Shown: positions 34,114 through 42,861 of the stretch, piece by piece
Position numbering within the stretch: position 1 is the first letter of the stretch
How the letters are laid out: every line of letters starts with the position of its first letter
NCBI GenBank assembly: GCA_949290645.1
Contig: CASESG010000001.1
Location: forward strand, 131,104-195,103
Source of the DNA: an uncultured Bacillota bacterium
GTDB taxonomy: Bacteria > Bacillota_I > Bacilli_A > RFN20 > CAG-288
DNA: 64,000 bases
Direction of reading: 5' to 3'
Notes under the pieces: model-generated
Databases searched by the model: none
What the model was told of the DNA's origin: nothing
The model's input: the letters and a program-made list of their open reading frames with translations, nothing else
Position numbers and translations under genes: made by a program

Positions 34114-35028
34114 ATGAACGTCTTCGAAAAGAAAAACGCCAAGCTTCGCTATCGCTCCCACAAGAGGGCGGTGATGACAAGGAACGTCTTCGTCTACCTC
34201 TTCCTTGTCGTGATCTCCTTCATCTGGCTGATCCCCTTCGTCTACCTCCTCCTCCAGTCCTTCGCCAGCTACTACTCCCCGACCTCCTTCTCCCCGATGC
34301 TCCCGGGTCCTGAGGCTGAGTCCATCGGCGCCCCGGTCTTCACCGGAGAGAACTACGTGACTCTCTTCACTAGCGAGATCTATCCGTTCTGGCGCTGGTG
34401 GATCAATTCCTTCGTCATCGCCCTGGCGACGATGATCATCCAGACGGTCCTTGTCCTTGGCACCTCCTACGCCCTCTCCCGCCTCAAGTTCAAGTCCCGC
34501 AAGGGCATCATGAAGATGATCCTTCTCCTTGGCATGTTCCCGGGCTTCCTCTCGATGATCATCATCTACTTCATCCTCAAGCTTCTGGGCATCCAGCAGA
34601 GCATCTTCTCTTTGATCTTGATCTATGTCGCAAGCTCGGCGATGAACTACTACATCGCCAAGGGCTTCTTCGACACCATCCCAAAGTCCCTCGACGAGGC
34701 GGCGATGATCGACGGGGCCAACAAGAACACGGTCTTCTTCCGCATCATCATACCTCTCTCCAAGCCGATCATCGTCTACACGGCCCTCATCTCCTTCACC
34801 TCTCCCTGGGGAGACTTCATGATGGCTTCCTACCTCTCCCTGGGCATTCGAGACCAGATGACGGTCGCCGTCGGTCTTCAGCAGATGCTCTCTTTGGCCA
34901 ACTTGCAGACCTACTTCCCCGTCTTCTGCGCCGGCGGTGTCGTCACCAGCATCCCCATCATGATCCTCTTCTTCTGGCTCCAGAAGTACTACGTCGAGGG
35001 TGTCACCGGCGGAGCCGTGAAAGGATAG
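34114..35028 (+). CDS. malG: Maltodextrin ABC transporter permease MalG-type
   Basis: The product has 304 residues with six membrane helices. The EAA loop DEAAMIDGANKNTVFFRIII lies near residue 194, and the C-terminus is the MalG-like WLQKYYVEGVTGGAVKG. It pairs with the MalF-type subunit to form the pore. It lies 1 bp after malF and 6 bp before the amylase gene. Confidence 0.94.
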   Translation: MNVFEKKNAKLRYRSHKRAVMTRNVFVYLFLVVISFIWLIPFVYLLLQSFASYYSPTSFSPMLPGPEAESIGAPVFTGENYVTLFTSEIYPFWRWWINSFVIALATMIIQTVLVLGTSYALSRLKFKSRKGIMKMILLLGMFPGFLSMIIIYFILKLLGIQQSIFSLILIYVASSAMNYYIAKGFFDTIPKSLDEAAMIDGANKNTVFFRIIIPLSKPIIVYTALISFTSPWGDFMMASYLSLGIRDQMTVAVGLQQMLSLANLQTYFPVFCAGGVVTSIPIMILFFWLQKYYVEGVTGGAVKG

Positions 35029-35034
35029 AAGACC

Positions 35035-36693
35035 ATGAAAAGACTCTCTTATCTCCTTCCGGCCCTCGTCCTGCTCTCCTCCTGCGACACCTCTTCCTCC
35101 TCTCTTATCTCCAGTCTTTCTTCGCCCTCGACCACGAACAACGACTTTGTCGATGCTCCGCTGTCGCGGAAGAAGAACGACAGCAAGTATCGGACCTACT
35201 ACCAGATCTTCGTCTCCAGCTATGCCGATTCCGACAAGGACGGGATCGGAGACCTCAAGGGAATCAAGGAGAAGCTTCCCGAGATCGTCGACATGGGCTT
35301 TGACGGGATCTGGCTGACGCCGATCTTCTCCTCTCCCTCCTATCACAAATACGATTGTGTCGACTACTACCAGATCGACGAGGACTTCGGGACCATGGAA
35401 GACCTCGAGGAACTGATCAAGGCCTGCCACGAGAGGGACGTCCGCCTCATCCTCGACCTGGTCGTCAACCACACGGCATACAACCACCCTTGGTTCCAGA
35501 GCTCCCTTCAAGCCCATCGCAAGAAGATCCGGGGCGAGGAGCTCACCCCCGAGGAGGCGGACTACGACTCCCTCTATGTCTTCTTCGACAGCGAGGAGGA
35601 GGCGAGGGGCTCGGGAACGACCTTCTACCAGGCCGGTGCCAATCCCTTCTACTACGAAGGAAACTTCTCAAGGGACATGCCCGAGCTCAACTTCGCAAGC
35701 GAGTTCACCTACGAGAAGATCCAGGAGATCATCGACTTCTACCTCGACAAGGGAATCGACGGCTTCCGGCTGGATGCGGTCACCTCCTACGACTACAAGA
35801 AGACGGATCACAACGTCGAGATCTTAGACCGCATCGCCAAGATGGGACACGAGAAGAATCCCGACTGCTACTTCGTCGGCGAGACCTGGGAGTCGGGCTC
35901 GGTCTATTCCCAGTATGCGAAAAGCAAGATCGACTCCTGCTTCTACTTCCCCGGCTCGAGTGCCTTCGCCTCCTCCTCCTTCCTGCTCTCGGGAAACGGG
36001 ATGGACGGTCTGTACAAGAAGACCTACCTCAACGGCCTGCAAACGATGGAAAGCCTGTCGGGAGAGAGCATCCCGGCGGTCTTCCTGGACAACCACGACC
36101 TTCCCAGGGCCACCAAGGGGAGAGACAAAAGGATGACGAAATTCCAGCTGGGACTGCTTTCCTTCTCCTCCGGAACCACCTTCACCTATTACGGAGACGA
36201 GATCGGAATGTCCAGCTCGAACAACCCGGGCGGGGACTACCAGGACAGCAACTATCGCACCCATTACTACTGGGACGACAAGACGCACCTCTACGAATGT
36301 CATGACCCCGAGCACTCCGTCAAGCAAGAGCAGTTCTATCCGGGCTACTCCCAGCAGAAGGAAGAGGAGGATTCCATCCTCAACTACGTGAAGAAGGCCA
36401 ATCTGATGCGGCAGACCTATCCCGCCTTGCTCTCGGGAAAGACCGAGGTCGAGGAGAAGGACGAGAAGACCAACAAGGAAATCCCTTCCCTTCTCTCCTT
36501 CACCCGAAGGACGGAAGAGGAGAAGTACCGCATCCTCATCAACTTCCACTCCCTGGAAGCAGTCGACTATTCGCTCGATGAGGAGGAGACCCCGCTTGTC
36601 CTCCTTCTTGCCGACGAGACGAAGAAGGCGACCCTTCTGGACAAGACGCTGACGATTCCGCCGTATTCGATGGCCCTGATCCGGGTCCAGTGA
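35035..36693 (+). CDS. Lipoprotein alpha-amylase (GH13)
   Basis: The product has 552 residues. The lipobox LLSSC anchors it outside the membrane and a Ser-rich linker follows. The GH13 barrel shows region I (DLVVNHTA), region II GFRLDAV with nucleophile Asp247, region III GETW with acid Glu283, and region IV DNHD with Asp355. It would cut starch or maltodextrins close to the binding protein and permease. The 6-bp gap after malG and 16-bp gap before the ATPase gene place it inside the operon. Alpha-amylase, neopullulanase or glucosidase activity cannot be separated with certainty. Confidence 0.92.
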   Translation: MKRLSYLLPALVLLSSCDTSSSSLISSLSSPSTTNNDFVDAPLSRKKNDSKYRTYYQIFVSSYADSDKDGIGDLKGIKEKLPEIVDMGFDGIWLTPIFSSPSYHKYDCVDYYQIDEDFGTMEDLEELIKACHERDVRLILDLVVNHTAYNHPWFQSSLQAHRKKIRGEELTPEEADYDSLYVFFDSEEEARGSGTTFYQAGANPFYYEGNFSRDMPELNFASEFTYEKIQEIIDFYLDKGIDGFRLDAVTSYDYKKTDHNVEILDRIAKMGHEKNPDCYFVGETWESGSVYSQYAKSKIDSCFYFPGSSAFASSSFLLSGNGMDGLYKKTYLNGLQTMESLSGESIPAVFLDNHDLPRATKGRDKRMTKFQLGLLSFSSGTTFTYYGDEIGMSSSNNPGGDYQDSNYRTHYYWDDKTHLYECHDPEHSVKQEQFYPGYSQQKEEEDSILNYVKKANLMRQTYPALLSGKTEVEEKDEKTNKEIPSLLSFTRRTEEEKYRILINFHSLEAVDYSLDEEETPLVLLLADETKKATLLDKTLTIPPYSMALIRVQ

Positions 36694-36709
36694 AAAGGAG
36701 AATGACAGT

Positions 36710-39247
36710 ATGGCAAGTCTCAAGCTCGAACACATCTACAAGGTCTATCCCAACGGCACAAAGGCCGTCAACGATATCTCCCTGGATATCGCAAACGGGG
36801 AGTTCATCGTCTTCGTCGGTCCTTCGGGATGCGGCAAGTCGACCACCCTCCGCATGATCGCCGGACTCGAGGAAATCTCCGCCGGCGAACTCTACATCGA
36901 CAATCGCATCGTCAACGACATGGAGCCCAAGGACAGGGACATCGCGATGGTCTTCCAGAACTATGCCCTGTACCCCCACATGTCGGTCTACGAGAACATG
37001 GCCTTCGGCCTCAAGCTCCGCCATGTCCCCGACGACGTCATCCATGAGAAGGTCCTCTGGGCCAGCGAGGTCCTTGGCATCCGCGACTATCTCGACCGCA
37101 AGCCGAGGAACATGTCCGGCGGCCAGAGGCAGAGAGTCGCCCTGGGAAGAGCGATTCTGCGCGACCCGAAGGTCATGCTCCTGGACGAGCCTCTCTCCAA
37201 CCTCGACGCGAAGCTGCGCACCCAGATGCGCACGGAGATCGCCAAGCTCCACCAGAAGCTGAAGACGACCTTCATCTACGTCACCCACGACCAGACCGAG
37301 GCCATGACTCTGGGCGACAGGGTCGTGGTCATGAAATTGGGACGGATCCAGCAGGTCGACACGCCGAAGAACCTCTACGACTATCCCTCCAACGTCTTCG
37401 TCGCCGGCTTCATCGGGACGCCCCAGATGAACTTCTTCTCCGGAACTCTCTTGAGAAAGGGAGAGAAGGTCTCTGTCCATCTCGACGAGAACGGACAGGA
37501 CCTCATGATCGACTACAACCACCTGATCAAGGTCGATCCCCGCTATCTCGACGGAAAGCATCCGGTGACCATCGGCATCCGCTGCGAGCACGTCCACCTC
37601 ACCGACGAAAAAGATCCTTCCGCCATCAAGGTCCAGGTCTCTCACTTCGAGGAGCTGGGCGCGGATTGCCTCATCTACGGTTCCTTGGCCAACGACGAGA
37701 ACGACATCACCTCCAGCAAGGGACAGATCATCATCAAGGTCAACACCCTGGAAGGAATCAAGGGCAAGGAGGAGATCTTCGTCCGCTTCGACATGGAGCA
37801 CACCTACTTCTTCGACAAGGAGACGGAGGACACCATCGTCCCCCGGATCCCGGCGGAGAACAACATCGAGGCTTCGGTCCAGGACGGAAAGCTCTCCTTC
37901 CTGGGCGTGGAGCTTCCCCTGCCGGAAGCGATCCGCTGCGAGGATGTCACCGATGCCCTGTTGAGCATCCCCACCGACGCCATCCGTCTCGGGACGGGGG
38001 AGATCGTGGCCAAGGTCCTCTCCAACGAGCACGTCGGGAAGGTCAACCTCGTCCATCTCCTTCTGGGGGGAAGGGTCCTCTTCGCCCAGAGCGACAAGGA
38101 TTACGAAATCGATTCCCAGCTTCCTCTCTCCCTGGACTTCACCCGCCTGTCCCTGATGGACGGTGAGAAGGTCTTGATCTCTCCGCTTGCGGAGTTCGAT
38201 TCCTTCTCCGCTCTCTTCTACAACTACCAGACCGTCATGAACAAGAAGCCGGACGAGCACTTCAAGGAATACCGCGACAACAAGATCAAGGCCGCCTCGG
38301 ATTACTTCGAGGCCAAGGAGAAGATCCTAGAGGAGGACTACAAGAAGAAGATCCAGGATGTCGGGAACGGCATCGGCCTTCTCAAGGAAGGCGAGGCCGA
38401 GAAGAACATCTCGGAAAACAACGCCAAGATTGCCCAGATCAAGTCCGACCTGAGGGCGAAGCTGAAGCAGCTCAAGGACAAGTTCCTCCTCGACAAGAAG
38501 GAAGCCAAGAGAAAGAACGACGAGATCTTCCTGGCCAAGAAGATGGCCGAGGAGGAGGAGTTCCGCAAGTTCAAGGCCAGCAACAAGGACAAGGAGACCC
38601 TCAAGCGCCGCACCGACGAATACCACATCTTCAAGGACAACTTCGCCACCGATAGGGACAACGCCCTCACCCTGACCGTCAACGGAATCACGATGGATTA
38701 CGAGAGCAAGGTCTCGACCCTGCGCGCCAGCCATCGCCGCGAGATCGAACTTCTGAAGAAGGAGAACAAGGAATGGAAGAGGAAGGAAAGCTTCTCCAAG
38801 GATCCCAAGAAGGATCTTGAGAAGGGGCACAAGAAGGAGCTCCAAGACCTCAAGAAGGCCAAGGAGAGCCAGCTTCTCCGGGCCGGAATGGTCTTCTTCT
38901 TCCGCTTCCCCGGAGAGTTCTACGAGCTCACGGGGGACATCATCGCCAACAAGCTGATCCAGGGCCTTGGAACCCGTGTCTTCACCAAGGACTTCCTCGT
39001 CGAGCTTCCCCATGACGCCTATGTCGTCTCCAAGGACGGGCGGGGCCTTTCCTGCACCGTCGAGAAGAACCTCGACTACCGGGACGTCTACTTCGCCCAG
39101 TGCTCCTTCGTCGACGACAACGGCGAGAAGAGGACCCTCTACGTCAAGTGCGACAAGCCCATGGAGGTCGGAAAGGACGTCATCCTCACCTTCCTCCTGG
39201 AGAAGGCGCGCATCACCGAGACCGACATGAACATCCGTCTCTACTGA
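36710..39247 (+). CDS. malK: MalK/MsmK-type ABC ATPase with giant coiled-coil extension
   Basis: The product has 845 residues, more than twice the usual 370. Residues 1-240 form a complete sugar-importer ATPase: Walker A GPSGCGKS at 37, Q-loop Gln83, signature MSGGQ at 135, Walker B VMLLDEP at 155, H-loop His194. Residues about 240-375 are a MalK-type OB/TOBE domain and 380-500 look like a second one. Residues about 512-725 are a long Lys/Glu-rich coiled coil. Residues 726-845 form a further beta-rich TOBE-like domain. It lies in the operon between the amylase and two small lipoproteins. The ATPase is surely functional in sequence; the extension's role is unknown. Confidence 0.93.
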   Translation: MASLKLEHIYKVYPNGTKAVNDISLDIANGEFIVFVGPSGCGKSTTLRMIAGLEEISAGELYIDNRIVNDMEPKDRDIAMVFQNYALYPHMSVYENMAFGLKLRHVPDDVIHEKVLWASEVLGIRDYLDRKPRNMSGGQRQRVALGRAILRDPKVMLLDEPLSNLDAKLRTQMRTEIAKLHQKLKTTFIYVTHDQTEAMTLGDRVVVMKLGRIQQVDTPKNLYDYPSNVFVAGFIGTPQMNFFSGTLLRKGEKVSVHLDENGQDLMIDYNHLIKVDPRYLDGKHPVTIGIRCEHVHLTDEKDPSAIKVQVSHFEELGADCLIYGSLANDENDITSSKGQIIIKVNTLEGIKGKEEIFVRFDMEHTYFFDKETEDTIVPRIPAENNIEASVQDGKLSFLGVELPLPEAIRCEDVTDALLSIPTDAIRLGTGEIVAKVLSNEHVGKVNLVHLLLGGRVLFAQSDKDYEIDSQLPLSLDFTRLSLMDGEKVLISPLAEFDSFSALFYNYQTVMNKKPDEHFKEYRDNKIKAASDYFEAKEKILEEDYKKKIQDVGNGIGLLKEGEAEKNISENNAKIAQIKSDLRAKLKQLKDKFLLDKKEAKRKNDEIFLAKKMAEEEEFRKFKASNKDKETLKRRTDEYHIFKDNFATDRDNALTLTVNGITMDYESKVSTLRASHRREIELLKKENKEWKRKESFSKDPKKDLEKGHKKELQDLKKAKESQLLRAGMVFFFRFPGEFYELTGDIIANKLIQGLGTRVFTKDFLVELPHDAYVVSKDGRGLSCTVEKNLDYRDVYFAQCSFVDDNGEKRTLYVKCDKPMEVGKDVILTFLLEKARITETDMNIRLY

Positions 39248-39262
39248 GGAAAGGAGGAAAAG

Positions 39263-39928
39263 ATGAAGAAATCCCTTTTCTTGCTTTTGCCCCTTCTCCT
39301 TCTCTCCTCCTGCTCCGGAAACACGGACAGCAAGGATGTCCTCTCCCGCAGCAAGGCTTTCGTCTCGACCCTCAAGGAGACCGACAAGAACCACTACACG
39401 GTGGAAGCGACAGGACACGTGCTCCAGTTCGACCAGATCGACGAGCCCCGGGAGAGAGGATATAGCCTCCCAACGGGTTCCACCCAGGAGTCGGATTACG
39501 GACAGTCCTACCTGCTTCGGGCTCCTCTTCGCATCACCAAGGAGAACTTCTATCCCGAAGACGGGTCGGAGCTTTCTCCCTCGGTCTTCACCTATGGCTA
39601 CATCCGCGAGAAGTTGACCTGGCAATACGACTCCAGGACATCGCTCTGCTTCACAAGCGACGAGGAGACGATGACCTTCTATGTCGTTGGCCTCTCCAAG
39701 TCCATCACCTTCTACAACATCGTCACGATGGACGACGACCCCTTCACGCCCGAGGAGAACGATCCCTATTCCTCCTCGGTCACCCTCTACGCCCGCTATG
39801 ACATCTCTCTCACCTACGACAAGGAAGGCCTTCTGATCGAGGAGAAGGCCACGACCCAGAACCCGATGTCCGACGATCCTTCCCGCACCGTCGAGGTCAC
39901 GGGAACCTACACCTATAGCGCTCAATGA
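39263..39928 (+). CDS. Small lipoprotein of the starch locus
   Basis: The product has 221 residues. The signal peptide (KKSLFLLLPLLLLSSC) has a clear lipobox and the body is beta-rich and polar. The family is not recognised. It starts 15 bp after the enlarged ATPase gene and its end overlaps the next gene by ATGA. Its place suggests a surface accessory of starch uptake. Confidence 0.82.
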   Translation: MKKSLFLLLPLLLLSSCSGNTDSKDVLSRSKAFVSTLKETDKNHYTVEATGHVLQFDQIDEPRERGYSLPTGSTQESDYGQSYLLRAPLRITKENFYPEDGSELSPSVFTYGYIREKLTWQYDSRTSLCFTSDEETMTFYVVGLSKSITFYNIVTMDDDPFTPEENDPYSSSVTLYARYDISLTYDKEGLLIEEKATTQNPMSDDPSRTVEVTGTYTYSAQ

Positions 39929-40680
39929 AGAAGAAAATCTTCCTTCTCCCCTTCCTCCTTCTCTCCTCCTGCGCCGAGAACAACGCCGATCCCGAGGTCG
40001 TCTCCTTCCTGGAGAGCTGCTCCCTTGAGAAAGCCATCCAGGAAGTGACGACCTTCGATATCCTCTACGAGAGCCATACCTATCAGCTCTCCCTCGGCAA
40101 GGAGGAGGAGACCGGGGAGGCAAGATGGACCCTTGTCGCCGACTATTCCGACGAGGAGAACATCACCTCCTTCCTGGAGGAGACCTTCCAGGGCGAGCTC
40201 ATCCTCTACGACCAGGAGAGCAAGCTCTACGTCGACTACACCAAGCAGAGCATCGAGAAGGACGGGGAGGGAAACTACCTCGTCGAGATGTGCAAGACCG
40301 GCTATCGGGAGGAAGACCTCTCCGGAGAGAAGGAGACCTACTCCACCTCCACCAAGTACACCGCAAAGCAGATCCTCGACCTCAAGAAAGACCTCTACTA
40401 CACAAACTCCTCCGCCGGCGTCGTCCAAGGGGGCCTCTACTACGCCGACTTCCTCGACTCCGTCAAGAAGTATTCGATGTATTTCTCCTTCACGGAGGAA
40501 GGAAACCTCCGCTACCACACCGACAACGTCCCCTATGTCAGTGACGAAGAGGAGGGATACGGAAGCGAGACCATCGTCATGAATTCCCTTGGTATGCTTG
40601 TCTCCCTTGAGGAAGAACTCACCAACACCACCCTCAACACCAGGCTTCGCCTTCGATACGACTGCCGATACGAGAAGTGA
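39925..40680 (+). CDS. Second small lipoprotein of the starch locus
   Basis: The product has 251 residues. The lipobox LLLSSC lies at residues 11-16. The rest is a single polar domain rich in Glu and Tyr. It shares the style of the preceding lipoprotein but no clear repeat with it. The ATGA overlap (39925-39928) means coupled translation and probably a joint function. Confidence 0.82.
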   Translation: MKKKIFLLPFLLLSSCAENNADPEVVSFLESCSLEKAIQEVTTFDILYESHTYQLSLGKEEETGEARWTLVADYSDEENITSFLEETFQGELILYDQESKLYVDYTKQSIEKDGEGNYLVEMCKTGYREEDLSGEKETYSTSTKYTAKQILDLKKDLYYTNSSAGVVQGGLYYADFLDSVKKYSMYFSFTEEGNLRYHTDNVPYVSDEEEGYGSETIVMNSLGMLVSLEEELTNTTLNTRLRLRYDCRYEK

Positions 40681-40722
40681 TTTCAAAGCCTCATGCTTGA
40701 AGTAGAAAGGAAAAATGATGCG

Positions 40723-41274
40723 ATGAAGAAAAGTAGAAAGATCCTCCTTGGAACTCTCATGGCCTGCTCTCTGGTCGGAATCGGAACCGCGACGGCCTTT
40801 ATCGTCAGCGGAGCCCACCAAGACCACACCGGGGCGGCCGATGGTGCCGTCATTCTGAACTGGGGGGGGACGTTGCAGGTCGATGACATCGACACGCTCT
40901 CTCCCGGTGCCCCGGCCTTCCGTGAGATCACGGCCAAGGCTCCGGTCGTCTCCGAGAGCCAATCCGACGTCTCCGGAAAAGTCACCTTCTCCCTGGCCAA
41001 GGGAAATGGTGCCGAAAACGCCCAGTTCATCGGCGTGAAGGTCGAAGTGGCGACCCAGTCCTGGTCCACTTCCGGAACGGAAGCAATCGGAACCATTGAG
41101 GTCACCGAAGAAAATCCGACCGAAGGACTGACTTATGTCTTCGATAACATCACCACCGACACGACGTTCTACCTCCGCGTGAGCATCGACCAGACCATCT
41201 TCAACGAATACTACGCCCCGAGAGTCGATCAAGCGACGCTCAGCGCCGAGCTGACCATCAGCTACGGCCTGTAA
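40723..41274 (+). CDS. TasA-like exported protein (probable SipW substrate)
   Basis: The product has 183 residues. The N-terminus (KKSRKILLGTLMACSLVGIG) is the long signal typical of SipW-processed proteins such as TasA/TapA. A compact beta-sandwich follows, with the phrases DIDTLSPGAP and YVFDNITTDTTFYLRVSID. No lipobox or cell-wall sorting motif is present. ATG 40723 is preferred over the earlier in-frame TTG-type starts. Its neighbours are a second TasA-like protein and a SipW-type peptidase, which makes fibre formation plausible. Confidence 0.7.
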   Translation: MKKSRKILLGTLMACSLVGIGTATAFIVSGAHQDHTGAADGAVILNWGGTLQVDDIDTLSPGAPAFREITAKAPVVSESQSDVSGKVTFSLAKGNGAENAQFIGVKVEVATQSWSTSGTEAIGTIEVTEENPTEGLTYVFDNITTDTTFYLRVSIDQTIFNEYYAPRVDQATLSAELTISYGL

Positions 41275-41293
41275 TGGAAGGAGAACGATCATC

Positions 41294-42178
41294 ATGAAAA
41301 ACAAGAAGAACATTGCCCTCGGCGCCCTCGTCGCCGTCCTCGGCACGTCCGTCGCGATGGGAACCTCCTATGCCCTCTACAGCGTCACTCCGGCCGATCA
41401 GGTCATCCACATCGGCGCCAACACCAACCAGGACATCGAGCTGGTCGTCGGCGAAGTAACCAATGCGGGCGCAACGGCCGTCGTCTCACCCGAAAGCGAC
41501 CACGTCTTCGATTTCGACATCGGCTTCAACAAGCCGGTGAATTCGACTTATACGCAGTCGGTCTATTTGGCAAAATTGACCGTTACCGTGACATCCGAAA
41601 ATGATTCCTTGCTCCAGGGAATGGTTTCCGCAAACAGCGGATTCAAGGTCGATCCGGACAAGGCGTATTACGGAGATTATTGGGGCGGAACTGCCGGTGA
41701 GGCGAAATTTGTCGCTGGAACCGGCTCTGTTGTTGCTTCTGTCACTGTCCCGATTGACGAGACCGTCGATCTCGACACGAAGGTCACGCTTTCGCTTTCC
41801 GGAATGGATGGAAGCACCTTCGCAACGACGGTCGCCGATGCCACGTACAACATCTCTATCGACTTGACGGCTCCGGATGCTGATTATGGCATGGCCTATA
41901 TTGTCGGCGGTGATTCTGGCTGGGAGACTATTGACAAATATCTGATGGTTCCCAATCCGAAGGCAAGCCAATATGAATGGTCCTATCACATGGAAGCCGG
42001 ACTTCTTACGGGTGGCAGTCAGTTCAAGTGCAAAACCACCAATGAAACTTGGTCTCCAGACCCAAACTGGACATATGTTGCTTCTGATATGGATGGCAAA
42101 TATTTGCGCTGGGACGGAAACAGCACACACAACATGGAACTTACAGCCACGTTGGAAGATACTGTCACTAATTGGTAA
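41294..42178 (+). CDS. TasA-like exported protein with C-terminal starch-binding-like module
   Basis: The product has 294 residues. The N-terminus (KKNIALGALVAVLGTSVAMG then TSYALYSV) is a SipW-type signal. Residues about 30-195 form a TasA-like beta-sandwich with repeated short strands. From about residue 198 (MAYIVGGDSGWETID...) the sequence resembles starch-binding modules of the SusE/SusF/CBM type, with several Trp residues. Base composition becomes AT-richer in this last third, so the module may have been added by recombination. RBS AAGGAG precedes the start, and the SipW-type peptidase gene follows after 30 bp. Confidence 0.7.
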   Translation: MKNKKNIALGALVAVLGTSVAMGTSYALYSVTPADQVIHIGANTNQDIELVVGEVTNAGATAVVSPESDHVFDFDIGFNKPVNSTYTQSVYLAKLTVTVTSENDSLLQGMVSANSGFKVDPDKAYYGDYWGGTAGEAKFVAGTGSVVASVTVPIDETVDLDTKVTLSLSGMDGSTFATTVADATYNISIDLTAPDADYGMAYIVGGDSGWETIDKYLMVPNPKASQYEWSYHMEAGLLTGGSQFKCKTTNETWSPDPNWTYVASDMDGKYLRWDGNSTHNMELTATLEDTVTNW

Positions 42179-42208
42179 AGAAAGATTTTTTCCTAGCAAC
42201 TTGATTCC

Positions 42209-42826
42209 ATGACCAAACCCAAGACAAGGAGCCGATTCTGGAGAGTTCTCGCAGATGTTCTCTTTGGCATCGTGCTCTTTGTCTTGACTTTTTTTGCCGT
42301 CTCCAACATCTGGAACATGGTGGACGAAAGGACGGGGTATCAGCATCCCTTCCTGGGATTCCGCAGCACGGTAATCCTGACGGACTCGATGTCCTTCGTC
42401 TCGGATGCCAACGAGGACCGCCTTCCTGCGGAGAGCGAGCGGATCTGTCGGGACGACATCGTTCTCTCGACTAGGGACTTCAGCTTCGAGAGCCTGCAGG
42501 AAGGAGACGTGATCCTCTTCCTCTACGAGGACAGGGGACTGGTCTGCCACCGTCTCTATGACAAGTATCTTGCAAAGGACGGGACACAGATGGTCCTGAC
42601 CTGGGGCGACGCCAACAACAAGCCGGACAATCCGATTCCCTACTCCCAGGTGATCGGCCAGGTCTATGACGTGATTCCGAAGGTGGGAGGGGTGGTCCTC
42701 TTCTTCCAGTCTCCCTATGGTCTCTTGGCTGTTTCCCTGACGATCTTCTTCGTCTCCCTGGGTTTCTCCATCGCCGGGAGGGAGAGGAAGACAGCGATGG
42801 AGATCCTGACGTATCGGTTGCTGTAG
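42209..42826 (+). CDS. sipW: SipW-type (ER-type) signal peptidase I
   Basis: The product has 205 residues with an N-terminal membrane helix (residues 10-30) and a C-terminal one (175-195). The catalytic Ser60 lies in TDSMS and, unlike ordinary bacterial leader peptidases, the partner is His114 in CHRLYDK rather than Lys. That Ser/His pair and a GDANN box define the S26B/SipW group, which processes TasA-type fibre proteins. The gene directly follows two predicted substrates. Confidence 0.9.
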   Translation: MTKPKTRSRFWRVLADVLFGIVLFVLTFFAVSNIWNMVDERTGYQHPFLGFRSTVILTDSMSFVSDANEDRLPAESERICRDDIVLSTRDFSFESLQEGDVILFLYEDRGLVCHRLYDKYLAKDGTQMVLTWGDANNKPDNPIPYSQVIGQVYDVIPKVGGVVLFFQSPYGLLAVSLTIFFVSLGFSIAGRERKTAMEILTYRLL

Positions 42827-42861
42827 TTTCGTTTTTATTTTTCTTGAAACGAGGTTCACAA

